Part shown: positions 1 to 12,100 of the stretch, one piece after another
Position numbering within the stretch: the stretch's first letter is position 1
How the letters are laid out: each line of letters begins with the position of its first letter
Source: Asterochloris sp. CNOR1
Taxonomy: Eukaryota > Chlorophyta > Trebouxiophyceae > Trebouxiales > Trebouxiaceae
Direction of reading: 5' to 3'
DNA length: 64,000 bases
Assembly (NCBI GenBank): GCA_963969365.1
Contig: OZ017747.1
Location: forward strand, 2,976,001 to 3,040,000
The notes under the pieces: model-generated
What the model was told of the DNA's origin: nothing
The model's input: the letters and a program-made list of their open reading frames with translations, nothing else
The model's database searches: none
Translations under genes and position numbers: made by a program

Positions 1-1977
1 TGATGTCATAGCTGTGCCTGGCATGCTCTTGCAGGTGCGGCAGCGGGGCAGGCTGCTGCTCAGGAGCAGAGCACTTGAAGGGCTCCAACGCTGCTGGGGT
101 CACCACCCAAGGGCTAATGGTGGTGGCCTGCACCCAGAGCAAGTACACATGTTGCAGAAGGCAGTTGTGGGGTTTTGCTCAGGCTGCTGTATGCTGACTG
201 GCATCGTTGCACATCATGCATGAAGCCTTCACAAGCTGCGACTGCAGGCTCACGCCAGGCAGAGAGGCGCCTGCTGCATGATGGGAGTCCATGCAATGCA
301 GCAAACGTCCAATCACCGGGCTGCTGTGTCCTGGCTGCCAAGGCCAACAGTGCAGACCACACTTCACATGCGGCCACCACACATGAGCCTCTGCTGTGTA
401 ACCACTGCAGTCAGCGTTTGACACGCTGAGGACTGGCAAGCATCAGAGCTGACCCAGTTCTTGCCGTTGAAGGGCCCAAGTGGCACATACTCCCACTTCT
501 GGATGTCCCTGGCGCTCCAGTCATTCATCAGCACAAAGCCAAAGATGTGGTCAGCCGCTTGACCGATACTGATTGGGTCACCTAAGGGGTTCCCTGGCCC
601 CACAAATGCTGCCTGTACAGGCAGAAGATGCACAGCCAGCTGTGAGAGTGCAGTTCAAGCAGGACAGCACAAAAGCTGCTCATGATGCACAGAAGTCTCA
701 CCATCTCAAGCTCAAAATCTAGGACTTGAGATGGCTGGAAAGAAGGGCCACTGCTGCCAGGCTTGGGTGCCAGCTGGCCCCTGCAGAGTGCAGGGGAGCC
801 AAATCATGCTACCTGAGGCATATAAGCAGATATGGTGTCTCCAACAGAGATCAATGCAGCTCCAGACACATTCTAGCCGCAAGAAGGAGGGTGGCTGACA
901 CAGGCTTCAGACATGTGTAGACTGCTCTGTGCAAGGGCAGCCCTTGGCATTGTCTGAGCAGGTCTGCTGTGGCATATGATACTCACCATGGCCGCCGCAC
1001 AGGCGTTCCTGACACCACGATGGACGAGCTCCTACCACAGTAGCCGACAGGCAGGTGCAGCCTGCAGCAGACAGTGACAGGGTCAGGCTGTCAATTTTGG
1101 GACTGAGAGCCGCCTCTGAACGGCGCACATTCAGCAGGCAAGGCTCTGAGAGAGGCTGGATGCTCTGCTGTTCCCTGCTGTCGTCTCCACAAGGATCGTG
1201 CTGGCTGCGCACCAGTTGGGCTGCAGCTCATTGCCCCGGCCTCTGAACATCTCCCCCACATGGCTGGCATGCTCCTTCGAGGCATAGAAGTCTGTGTAGT
1301 CCCCAATGTGTGCAGGGAGCTGCATCTGCACATCTGCCTGCAGCGCAGGGCAGCAGAGTGTGAGGACATGCGGCCTGATGCACTGCAACCTCAGACGCAC
1401 GCCACTGCTGCAGCCAAAGCACTTCACAAGTGCCAAAGTAGCCTGTTCATGTAGCTCCTCACATGGTGCGACCTCAGTGCCCCTCAGCATTCATGCTGTA
1501 AAGCTGCAGGACGCAGATGGCCAGCCACTTGCTCACTGTCAGCCTTTCCTTTACTGTTGAGCTGGTACCTGAGACAGCAAAGCCTCCTGACGCAGCTGGG
1601 CATTATCGCGGAGCTGTCCCTCACTGCTGCTCAGCAGGCGCATGATGGTGGATCTTGTTTCCTGCCATGCTGCCTTGCCCATGCCCATAAAGCTATTGAG
1701 AGTGGCCTGCAGGGCAAAGGCGGCCAACAGTAAGTTTCCTGCCCAACGTTAGGTACGTGAGGGGCAAGAAGCTTGCCTGCTTGAAGCAGTCTGTGCCCTG
1801 AAGGCATGGTCCCTGGAGCAGGCCTGCTCTGCTCAGCACCGCAAGGTCAAGAACATGCTCCCCAATGGCCACACCAATGTGCTGCTGCCCCGCCAGTGAC
1901 TGATTAGTGAAGATGCCATATGGCAGATTGTGCAGAGGGAAGTGGCTGCTGGCTGGAACATGAACGAAGCTCTGCAT
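1..1977 (-). CDS. FAH: Fumarylacetoacetase (3' end beyond window)
   Basis: Fumarylacetoacetate hydrolase, last step of tyrosine/homogentisate breakdown (fumarylacetoacetate to fumarate and acetoacetate). Exons on the minus strand that join in phase: 1777-1977, 1569-1706, 1213-1337, 987-1061, 702-780, 454-612, 1-127. They read the family's landmarks in order: N-terminal [38 protein letters not shown] followed by [54 protein letters not shown] and TTISPWVV. About 301 residues are inside the window; the family is usually near 420, so roughly the last quarter lies to the left. The first intron has a GC donor (CAG|GCAAGC). [10 protein letters not shown] has Cys where most family members have His. 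The gene is divergent from menB. Confidence 0.93.
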
Positions 1978-2183
1978 TTGGCCTTACTGTAGTCTCAACA
2001 ACTGCACTGTGGCCTGATCAGAATACAGACTGCCAGAAAGGCTGTCATGCATTAGCTGATCTCAGAATCAACACAAAGCATTGCAAAGAAATGCTGCTGC
2101 CACAAGCAGAGAAGCCAAACAGCCTTGCATGCAAATTTCATGGTGACCTAGACTCTGCCCAAACATCATTCCGGGCCGGCAAC
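1978..2183. promoter_or_regulatory. Shared 5' region of FAH and menB
   Basis: 206 bp separate the FAH and menB start codons, which point away from each other. Both 5' UTRs and promoters must lie here or overlap the neighbouring coding exons. I see no clear TATA box or long inverted repeat. The menB reading frame happens to be open across this stretch, so a longer menB N-terminus is possible, but the targeting signal sits right after the ATG at 2184. Confidence 0.5.
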
Positions 2184-5056
2184 ATGCGGCCCAGTGTGGA
2201 AAGGCGTGTGAAAGTGATTGCTGGGCACCTTCTGCCCAGTGATCAGGGCTGTTGTGGGGATCACAGTCAGCTGGGCCATAACTGCTGTGCTGCACACGCT
2301 CAGCAGGCCTCTAGCAGCTACAGGTCAATATCTGGTAAGCCCAACTCGTACGCTAAAGTACATGGGGAGGTGTCCCGAAAGCCAGCGCAATGGGAGGCGA
2401 TTCCGAGCGTTCAAGGCGAGAAACTGGAGGACATTGAGTACCACAAGGCTGAGGGAATTGCCAAGGCAAGCCTGGGCAGGAGCCCAAGCTGTTGTCTGCA
2501 CTGGCTGGCAGCAAATGGTGGGCAAGTTGACCTGGGATGCCAGCATGAGTAGGCAGCCCAGAGGCAGGGTAGCTGAGGCATCTGTGCAGCTGGTCTGCCA
2601 AAGCTTACGGCCCTTCTCCTATCGAATGTTTTCACCGTGTCCAGCTGATGATCGGCCACCTTGACAGGCACAAACTCTAGAATTGTGTGCAGGCTTGTTT
2701 TGGCTGCGCTTTGCCCGCCATCAAGCAGTCGCTGGATGCCCTTGCAGATAACCATCAACCGACCCCAGAAACGCAATGCCTTCACGCCCCTCACAAGTGA
2801 GCTGCCCTGCCTGCTTGTCCCCCTCACACTGAAGCCCCAGACTGCAGGCCAACGCGCTGACGCCCTGCTGTGTGCCCTGCAGCCTACGAGATGTCGCTGT
2901 GCTTCACTGATGCCAGGAACGACCCTAAAGTTGGGGTTGTCATCCTGACAGGTAGGAATGGACCCTTCTGTGTGCAGATGGTGCCTGGGGCTGGTGGCTG
3001 CACAGCGCTCCAGGTGTGACTGCATGCTGACCAACTGAGCCTGCTCAACACTGCAGGCAAGGGCACTGCAGCCTTCTGCAGCGGGGGGGACCAGAGCGTG
3101 CGTGGGCAGGGAGGTTATGTTGGAGCTGACGGGGTTCCAAGGCTGGGTGTACTGGATGTACAGGTGGGCAAGCGTCTTTGCTGCACTTGCATGGCCTGAT
3201 GGCGGACTCCCATCTCTTCTCAGAGCAGCTGTGAACAGCGATTCTTGGCTGCTTCTTGAACAGGTGTCAAGCAGTCAGCAAAGGGACATGCGCAGTATTC
3301 TTACATGCAAAGCCAGCAGCAGATGTCCTGCTGCCCTTTGAAGGCCTTGTCTGGCGCTGCCCATCGAAGGTCTGGTCTGGCACAGCAATCACTTCCACAA
3401 CGTGCGACTGACGCTCCCTGCCCCAGCTGCCTGCAGATGCAAATGAGGCGCCTACCCAAACCCGTTATTGCCATGGTGGCTGGCTATGCGGTGGGCGGCG
3501 GCCACATTCTGCACATGGTGGCCGACATCACGGTGAGTATAGCACTGTCACCAGCAGCACTGAGTTTCACAGCAGCCGGGCACCAGCCCACTGCCTACCC
3601 TGCTTCAGATCGCTTGGCAAATGTTTCCACCAGGTCGCTTGGCAGTCCACTGCACAGAGCAGCAGTGTGCATTGCAGCAGCAGAGCACAACCCCCTGCCA
3701 ATGGCCACACAGCTTGATGTCATCATTTTGGCCAATCTGCAGAAACAGAAGCGCCTCTTCACAGTCTCAGGCTGACCGGCAGCCAGGGACAGAATTGCTG
3801 ACTTGCACATCTGCTTGCTGTGCAGATTGCTGCTGACAATGCCATCTTTGGGCAAACTGGCCCTAAGGTGGGTAGCTTTGATGCCGGCTATGGCTCTACC
3901 CAGATGGTACGCCTCATCGGTGAGCGCCCAGCATTCTGTTCATGTCTTGCGCTCATGGGATGCTGCCAGGGTGCCCATGCCATTGCTGGGTTGCAGTAAA
4001 GCGGCTGCTGAACAAATGCACGGGCCTTCCAGTAACGCTAGGCTGCAGGGCTTGTGCTGCCCCTTGGGTGCATAGGTGCTGTGCCGCTGCAGAGACAGGC
4101 AGGCCTTCTGCTGCTTTTGCCATCTTTCAGCCAGCTGGTGGGGTGTTCAGGCCATCTGCAACTGCTGCTGGGGTGTGCAGGCAATGATGGGCATCACCTG
4201 AGTCGCATCTGCATCTGCGTCTGCAGGGCAGAAGAGGGCGCGAGAAATGTGGTTTCTGGCCAGGCTGTATGATGCTGAGCAGGCCATGCAGATGGGCCTG
4301 GTCAATACAGTGGTGCCTTTGAATAAGCTGGAGGAGGAGACGCTGGTCTGGTGAGCTCCACGGGACAACTGAAACATGATGTTGGCAGGCCTGGGAGGCT
4401 GACAGTGTGTGCAGCGGTGGCCGTGCTGCAATAGCACCTGCTGGCTGCTGCCAAAGACTGGATGTGCACCACGCACAACATGAGGAAATGGCAACGCAGC
4501 AGACATCTGCCAATCTGGCGCTTGAGGGAGGCAGCACAGTGCAGGCTGCACTGCGCAAGTCCCACCTCGGCTGCAACCCCTGCTGCAGGTGCCGCGAGAT
4601 TCTGCGCAACAGCCCCACAGCGCTGCGCTTCCTGAAGGCTGCCATGAACGCTGCAGAGGATGGGCAGGCGGGCATCCAGGAGATAGGCGGCTGTGCCACC
4701 AGCCTGTTCTACCAGTCAGAGGAAGGCAATGAGGTCAGCCTTGCGAGGCGGCTGTGCCTACGTGGCCTGTGCTGCCTTCTGATGCATGCTTGTCAGGTCT
4801 GCAGATTCCCCAGCTGCATGAAGCTACATTGCCTGCTATCTTGGCTGCTGTCAAGCCAACATTGCTTGACGACTTAGCCAATGCACAGCAGCCACAACTG
4901 AATAGCCACACCATTGGGATTTAGGAGTGATTGCCATGAGCTCAGCTCATTGACGCCAAGACAGGTGCAGAGCAAGGTGCTGTGATGCTGCAGGGGCGCA
5001 AGGCGTACCTCGAGAAGCGTGTGCCAGACTTCAGCAAGTTTCCACGGCTTCCGTGA
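2184..5056 (+). CDS. menB: 1,4-dihydroxy-2-naphthoyl-CoA synthase, peroxisomal
   Basis: Naphthoate synthase (crotonase fold) closes the naphthoquinone ring of phylloquinone from o-succinylbenzoyl-CoA. Nine exons join in phase to about 342 aa: 2184-2465, 2748-2796, 2883-2951, 3057-3163, 3437-3532, 3826-3919, 4227-4350, 4589-4733, 4994-5056. Landmarks: KITINRP-type [90 protein letters not shown], and the C-terminal [13 protein letters not shown]. Near the N-terminus RVKVIAGHL fits the peroxisomal PTS2 pattern R-(L/V/I)-x5-H-L, as in plant NS enzymes. The first intron uses a GC donor (AAG|GCAAGC at 2466). No premature stop was seen. Start chosen because it gives PTS2 about nine residues in. Confidence 0.95.
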
Positions 5057-5213
5057 TCAGCACTTGCTAATCTTGCTCTACTGCTCGCCTCTAAACTTGA
5101 CGGCATCTCTCTTTGCAAAGTTGCCTCTGACAGGCCTGGCACCCACAGTCCCCTCTATCTGCTGCCCAGATCTCCCAAGATGTCCTTGGATTGAGCGGGC
5201 TAGGTGATATGTG

Positions 5214-5218
5214 TTACA
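5214..5218 (-). terminator. TGTAA polyadenylation motif for the PWWP gene
   Basis: TTACA on the plus strand is TGTAA read on the minus strand, 84 nt beyond the stop of the PWWP gene. TGTAA is the usual green-algal poly(A) signal. No matching motif was found on the plus strand for menB in the 245-bp convergent gap. Confidence 0.4.
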
Positions 5219-5301
5219 ACAACAAAATGCATGCGTGAATGACATGCAAAACAGACAAACAGCCTGCCACACCGAGGAACTCAAGAACTAGAGGATTACT
5301 G

Positions 5302-8300
5302 CTACATTTCCAGGTGCTGCAGGGCCTCCATGATGGCCTGCGCTGCAGAGACAGAGTCACAAGGGCTGGGCATTGTCAACCTGCATCCTATGGTCAGCAG
5401 GGACACCAGGCTGAGCATTAGTCTGCTGCTCACCTGCTTGCCCAGCTCCGAGTGGAGGAGCACACACTGGTCGGGCTGGCCTGAGAATGCCTCCAGCCCT
5501 GATAGAAGCACAGAGATCCTGGTATGGATGCCAAAAAGCTGCACCACTCCGTCCCCGCTCCCTGCCTTGGCGCTAAGCAGCTGCGCAGGCCACAGGAGGG
5601 CACCAAACTTGGTCCATACGACAGCTCCAGGCCGCAGAAAAGTAGGCAGAGCAGTGGCGGCGCTGCCGGTGGCGCCTGCCTGCGGCCTGGGCCGCCTGGA
5701 TGGCAGGCCGGGCGTGGGGCCATCCTGTGCAGTTGAGACGTCTGCTGCTGTTACTCCCTGTGCAGCCTCGACTGCTGCAGGTGGCTTCTTCTTTTGGGCA
5801 CCCTGCTTGAGCTGCCAGCCACCCTGTGGTGCAGCTGCTTCTGGTGCTGATGCCAGCTTGGCAGCGCCCTGTGTGGACGCTTCTGCTGCTGCCACTGGCA
5901 GACTCCTGGGCTTCTTGTTGCTGCCTTGTTTGTCGCCTGAGAGGGGCGCAGCCGCTGGCTTTGCCCGCTTCTGTGCTGGACTGCGCTTATGCTCGGTGGG
6001 CTGGTTGCTGCGCCTCTTGGCAGGAGCTGCAGCAGCAGAGTAGTCTGTATGGTGTCCTGTGTCATACAAGTGGGTGCTGCCTGAATGTCTCAGCACGGTA
6101 CAGGTGCACTGCCCAGCAGCCGTTCTGCACCATGCCATGCATAGGTTGGACTGCAGAGACTCGTGAGTGCACTCCACAGCAAGCAGAGTGTGAACCACTG
6201 CCCACCACCCTAGTACTGGCAGCAGAACGGCGCAAGCTTATTGATCCAGTGCTATGACGCAGGCAATGGCTGGGTGGTGCTGCAGACAGCATGGCTGCAG
6301 CTATAAGGGGGTCAAGGCTGCTTACCTCTTTCGACTGACTTGCTGGCCGCAAGCTTCTCCTGAGCTTGTGGAGGCTTGGTTGCCATTGGTAATGTCGACT
6401 GGCCACTGGACTGCACAGGCTCCAGCAGCAGCCAGGCATCCTGCAGTGAATGCGGCTGAGTGGCATCCATTATGACCTAGGCAGACAATTGCTGGGAAGC
6501 TGTCATCTAAACCCATGAAAGGGGCACCAGGCAGCATGTCACCTCAAGAGCAGCTTTGTCCATCAAGAAGAGTTCATCAAATGAAGCAGCTCTCAACCTG
6601 GACACACAGGCGGCCATGTAAGCAGGACGACTGAGCACAGCAGGCCAAAGTGTGGTGCTGGTCACTCCATGGGGGGCAGAGCGCTGCCTGCCACAAAGCT
6701 GATGAGAGCAAGGCTGAGTTGGAACTTGAGTGCAGAGGAGATTGTCTGGGGCAGCCTGACACCTCATTCGACCACCGCTTGAGCAAATTATTTTGGACAC
6801 AGAAGCAGCCTGATGCCTCATCTGGACAAGTATTGAGCAAGCACCTGTGGACACATGAGAAGCCTGACCCTCATTGCCAGTTCCATTGCAGCAGCTGCAG
6901 GAGCCACCTGCCAATGTCAATGACAGCCTGCTGAGCAGATCAGCCACGGCAGCTGCAAAGAAATGAGGCAGGCACTCAGGACAACTTTAGCAGCATCTGT
7001 CCCCATCAGCAGCACTTGCCGTTCTGCCAGATCCACTTTCAGGTCCAGCAGCTTTGACCTCCTCTGCACTTGTTTGCTGACAGGGCCCCTCTCACTGCTC
7101 ACAGCCAGCCGCACACAGTGGAAGCTGTGGTCCTGGCTGCACTCTGCTTCACATAAGTCCTTCTGATGCATTGCGCCAATATTCTCCCGGACCCTGCACA
7201 CCTGACAGCCGTTCAACCAGTGCCACAAAGCTCCAAGCACAAACCTTGTTGTGACAGAGTCACCCGCCCACCTGCCCACGTGCAGGCCTGCTTTCAGGAC
7301 ATCCCTAATGCTGTCGCTGTCCTGCAGCAGCAGTCAGAACTACAGTGGGTTCTGCAGCACCTGCTGATCCGGTGATCAAGGTACTGCTGCTGCACATCTG
7401 CCACAGCAGAAACACCTGTTGCAGTGCCTAGTGGCCATGGTTGGCGCTTGGGCCAAGCGCTTCTGCTGCAGGATTGTCAAGGCAGCATGCACCCCGCATC
7501 TCTGCAGGGCACAGGTGCCCCAGGCGACAGATCACGAGGTCTGGCAGCAAGGGCATATGCAGCACCTAAGCAAACTCACAGCGATAACATCATCCAGCAG
7601 GACAAAGGCCACTTGCTGCCCAATATAGCCCCCAACACTGCTGCTGCTGCTTGCAGCTGCCCGCAGTCTGTAAGACAGCTTGCTGCACGCCTCTGGCAGC
7701 CACTGTGGCATCTCTGGGTGCTGCTTACAGCATTCATTGGGGCACTCCTTGCCCTGAGAGTCTTTGTGAAGTGCTGCAGGGCCTTCCTGCCAGCCAGGTA
7801 GGTATGCAGCGTCTGTGCCTGCTGGTGGCTGGCTCCCTCCCTCTGTGAAGGGCATTGTGACATCGCTGTGAGAGCCTGCAAGCTGGCAGGCTGAGTGCTG
7901 CTGGTCTGGGCCAGTCTGAGGCTGATTGGGCCCAGCAAGCCTCTTGGGTGAAGCAGCGACAGCACCCTGCGGCGGGCTACCAGCAGCAGCACACCCCTGT
8001 GACTGCCTGAGCTGGGCAGGCCCCTGTGGCGAAACAGCTTCCTCTGCTGGCCCCTGAGCTACTGGACTTTCAAATTTCGGCAGCGTAGGCAGGAAGGTGC
8101 CCTGGCTGGCGAGTGCTGCCTCAAGTGCAGGCGTGGCACTCGCCCAGCCCAGTTGCTGGAGCTCTGCTCCTGTGACGCAGCTGCTGGCACCACGGGACAG
8201 GCCAGGGGGCATCAGCACCTCCATCCAGACCTGCGGCCGCCCGAAGCACGCCATGCAGCAGTGTCTGTCTGGGAAGGGATGACAGCAGATGTCTGCTCAC

Positions 8301-8930
8301 CTCCTTGGGTGGCAGCAGCACAGGGTCAAATAGTTGCATGCCTTGCATCTTGTCAAGCAGCTCCTGCAAGTATAAACCCTTGTTGATGCATCCTGCAGAT
8401 TGTTACGGGGCGGGGAGCGCAAGGTACATACTTGCTTTGTCCTGCTGCCTGTGCTGCAGCCATGTACAGCGAGCACCTGCAGGCAGAATGTTAGAGGTGA
8501 GGGAATGATAGCTGCCTTCAGTGCAGCTCAATTTTGTGCTGTGTGCTGCATTCTGCACCTTGGGCCTGACCTGCTTGAGATCGCTCATCTTGTACAGGGC
8601 CTTCTCCTGCATGCTGACCGGCTGCACGCTGCCAGTCCCCCTGGTCAGGCTGCTGAAGGCCTCCTGGTACGTCTCCAGGCTGATTGTGGCCAAGCCAAGG
8701 GGGCCCTGTGCCTGGCCAGTGACGGTTGAGGCCACAGTTTGAGGTGTGAGCTGCTGCTGGGCTGCAGGCAGATCAGACGGCTGATTCAGGCGGGCTCCCT
8801 GCATTGGAAAGGCTCTGGCCTGTCTTTGGAGTTGAGGCTGCCCAGAGTCCAGCTCATCATCCCAGGGGCAGTCGCTGTGCTGCAGAGGCTGACTGTCAGC
8901 CAGCACAAGCTTCCTGCGGGGCACAAACAT
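5302..8930 (-). CDS. PWWP-domain protein, function unknown
   Basis: A minus-strand multi-exon gene ending with a PWWP-type chromatin-reading domain: LRPGAVVWTKFGALLWPAQL followed by a basic/hydrophobic barrel and the last exon AQAIMEALQHLEM. PWWP domains bind methyl-lysine histone tails and DNA, so a nuclear role is expected. Upstream of it is a long Lys/Ala/Pro-rich stretch with nuclear-localisation-like KRRSNQ and QKRAKP. Further 5' exons seen: 7532-8211 (ends near LLDDVIA), 8290-8360 (ELLDKMQGMQLFDPVLLPPK, donor GTGAGC), and a first exon from about 8930 (MFVPRRKLVLAD) to about 8560 (KALYKMSDLKQ, donor GTCAGG). Pieces at about 7000-7115 (KLLDLKVDLAERQVLLMG) and 6555-6610 (RAASFDELFLMDKAALE) look like middle exons. 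An alternative ATG lies at 9014. I do not recognise the N-terminal part. Confidence 0.6.
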
Positions 8931-9191
8931 GCTGGATCGTGTGTGAGGTTTGGAGGTGGCTGTATGGATTAGGTTGGCTCTCTTTTTCTTTCGTTTAGAC
9001 AAATCAGAGCACATGCAGCACCGCGATTGGCCTCATGGCCATGCCCTCGATGCAGCCCTGCATCTGGCTACTGCGCTGCATGGCTGAGAGCTCCAACCCC
9101 TGATCATCCAGGCAGTTGAAGTCCGGTGAATCATATCCCGGGCAATGCACCCCGCAATGTCCATTCAATAGCCAGCTGAGCTGTGGTGGAC
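8931..9191. promoter_or_regulatory. Divergent 5' region between PWWP gene and large repeat-protein gene
   Basis: About 260 bp lie between the most likely start of the PWWP gene (8930, minus) and the first plausible ATG of the large plus-strand gene (9192). Both starts are uncertain, so the true gap may be smaller. Nothing specific is recognisable. Confidence 0.3.
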
Positions 9192-12100
9192 ATGCCCATG
9201 TTCAAAGACCGGACTGCACAGCACGATGTGAGCCTGGAGTCAAAGAAGCAATGGCGCAGCAACTCAAATGTGCTTCAGCATGCCAGGCAACGGTGCTGCA
9301 GAGCATATGCTGCATTGCCTGCATCAGGTGATGTTCGTCAGGTCTGCAATGGCCCCTCCTGGGAAATATCATGGCTGCTGCAGGCGCCCCTCCCGGTGCT
9401 GATGACACGTGCTGAGGCCTATGCAGCCAGCCAGGTACAACAGCTTGCCTGCTGATGCGGCAAGCACATATTGGGTTGAAGCGGAGTTGGACCATGCATG
9501 CCTGTCCACCACCATTTGTATCTCTGCAGCCCCCATTCACACCGGTCCTGGGCAACAAGGTTCAACCTTCCCAGCTGTTTCAGACTGAGATCATCTCCCT
9601 GGACCGTATTGGGGCCCATAGGTCAGTTAGCTATTGCCTGACAGGCTGCCCTGCTTGCATTCTGGCTGTGCCATGTGCCAAAGCCTGAAGTTGTTGTACC
9701 CTGCTAATTGATAAATGTTGACACGCCGCAGAGCGAGTCTGGTGCACCCCTTACAAAGCCTCTGCCAGGCTGCTGGCACACCATCTCCCCTGGGCTTATG
9801 CCTGTGCAGGATGGCCATGCTAAGCATCGTGCCTGCCTCTTCTGCCATTGCAGCAGCTGTGGGATCACCTTCACCTCTGTACAGCTTCTGAGCCGCCATT
9901 GTAACCCATTCCTGTCCTTCTGTTTGTGCAGGCCCAATGGAGCCCGCCCAGCCTCTGCTGGCCGCAGTGGACGGCGATCGGTGCAGTCTGAGGCCTCTGA
10001 GCGCAGCAATGCCTCTGAATACAGCAATGCCTCCGCTATAGCCCTTCCGCTGCCTGGCAAGCTGTCTCCTGCCGCGTCCCCCAGTGCTGTGGCCAATGGC
10101 ACAATCAGGCAGCGTGCCAGGCAGGCCTGGTCCCCCGATGCTGGGCTGGAGCCGCTGCCAGAGGAGGGGTGAGCCTGCTGCAATGTTGATGGCGGGATGA
10201 TCATACTTGCCGCTGGCACCATTGTTCTGCAGTGCCAGTGGCATCCTGCTGAATGCGCAACGATGGGCTCATCTCTCCTGTAAGGACTAGCACAAAACTG
10301 CTTTGTGGTGAGCTTTGATGCATGATGATCACAGGGCTGTCACATAAAAATGGCAATTGCATGCACGGCACATTTAGCTGGTCTTTTCAGCCTAACAGCT
10401 GCCTTGTGCAGAGCCAGGGAAAGAAAATTGATCCCTGCGCAATTGATCCCTGCGCAATGGCGATGCACGGCTTGAAGCGCTAGCTGACAAGCTGATTCTG
10501 CTCCAAATGCTATCTACCTCTGCCATCGCAGTGCTGCACCCTGCACGCTATACAAGGCTGAGGGGCAAGGAAGGGGGAGGAGCTCTCACCCCTGCCGCTG
10601 CAGCACCGGAAGCAGCTGCAAGCTCGAACTGCTGGTGGCTGCATTGGCTTCCTGTGCAGTGTGTGCTGGCTCTGCCGTGATCCCCGTATGTCACACTGCA
10701 GGGCCGAACCGTCCTCAAAGGACTTTATTGTTTGCCTGTCCATCATGTGCTGATGCGCACCCTGCCTGTGCTGTTCAGGAGCAAGAGCGCCCGCAAGCGC
10801 GAGCATCTTGATCGCCTGGCGCTGCCGGGGCCTCAGCCACTGCTGACAGAAACCAGCCGTCGTGCACATGTGGAGTCCCTGCTGAAGCAGCGCGACCCTG
10901 AGAGGCTGGCTGCAGATGTTATCACTCTGCAGCGCCAGTTCAGCAGCCTGCAGGAGGAGCATGTGAGACACAGCATGTGTTCTGTTGAAAGTATTCCCTG
11001 CCTTTCTAAGTTCAGCATCATGCAGGACGAGATCGTGAGACAGTGCGTGTTCTCTGCTGGCTGTGTGCCAGTCCCTGGCATGGATTTGCAGCACAGCAGC
11101 CTGCAGCATTAGCATGCCAAGCTGCTACTGTGACTGCGTTTGGGGTGTCAAAGATCACCCAGCAGGGCATACAGGCACAGTTGCCTGCATGGCTGGCTAT
11201 GTCACACTTAACTGCTTGCCGGGCATTGCTGCAGATAGAGCATGCAAGGCTGCGGATGGTCTGCTGGCCGTGCTGGTGTCAGAAGTGCAGGGGCAGCAGC
11301 TGCAGGCAGGAGGAAAGCATGATGCACAGCATGCAGTCTGTTGTACATGCTCCCCTCTCGCATGTGCGGCAGCAGTATTGCTGTCTGCAGGAGGAGCACC
11401 TCAGCTGCATGTTTGCTCCTGCCTGGTCACACCCTGGGAGGGCAGCAGTGGGCTGGGGGAGGCATGCGTCCTTATTACTTGAGGGTCAGTCATGTTGCAT
11501 TTGTGGCATCTGTTACCGCCTCTCTGGCTGGGCTGTCACCACCAGCTGGCAATCCAAATTCCAAGAGATCTGCAGCTGCAAAGGTCGCAAACTTCTACTT
11601 TTTTGCAGCCCACATCCAGCAGCATGAAGTGGTGTGTGAAAGCCTAAAAGCAGGCCAGCAAAGCCCAAGCTGGCCTGAATCACGCACTGGTCCTATGATA
11701 TTGCTTGGACTCAGCACAGACCTGACAGCAGGCGCTGCTAGTGCAGTGCGTGATCTGCAGCCGGCCCCTATCATTACCCTACCTGCTCTGCAGAGGCCGG
11801 CCCACATGGAGACATGCAGGCTGCCTGGCCAGAGATTGAGTGGGTCACCACGCTGTTGCCCTGCCTGCAGGGCTTGCCTGTGTGGCAACTGAGGTTGCTG
11901 CCTGCTGCAACTGCTACTGATGTGTGGCAGAGACTGGTTGAAACTGCTGGTGTGCCTTAGGATGTAGGTCCCTTCACCTGTGTCCCTGCCTGCCATGCCG
12001 AGGCTGGCCCGTGCAGAGATGCTAGAGCCAGAGTGGCCACCTGGCCTCAAAGCTGCACCCCACTTCTGCTGTACTCCTGTGAAGGTGTACCTCACCTATG

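Noticed and set aside
5330-6043. 237-aa open frame on the plus strand
   Set aside because: Shadow of the PWWP gene. The minus frame carries the PWWP domain and a sensible splice donor, while the plus frame is Cys/Leu-rich without motifs.
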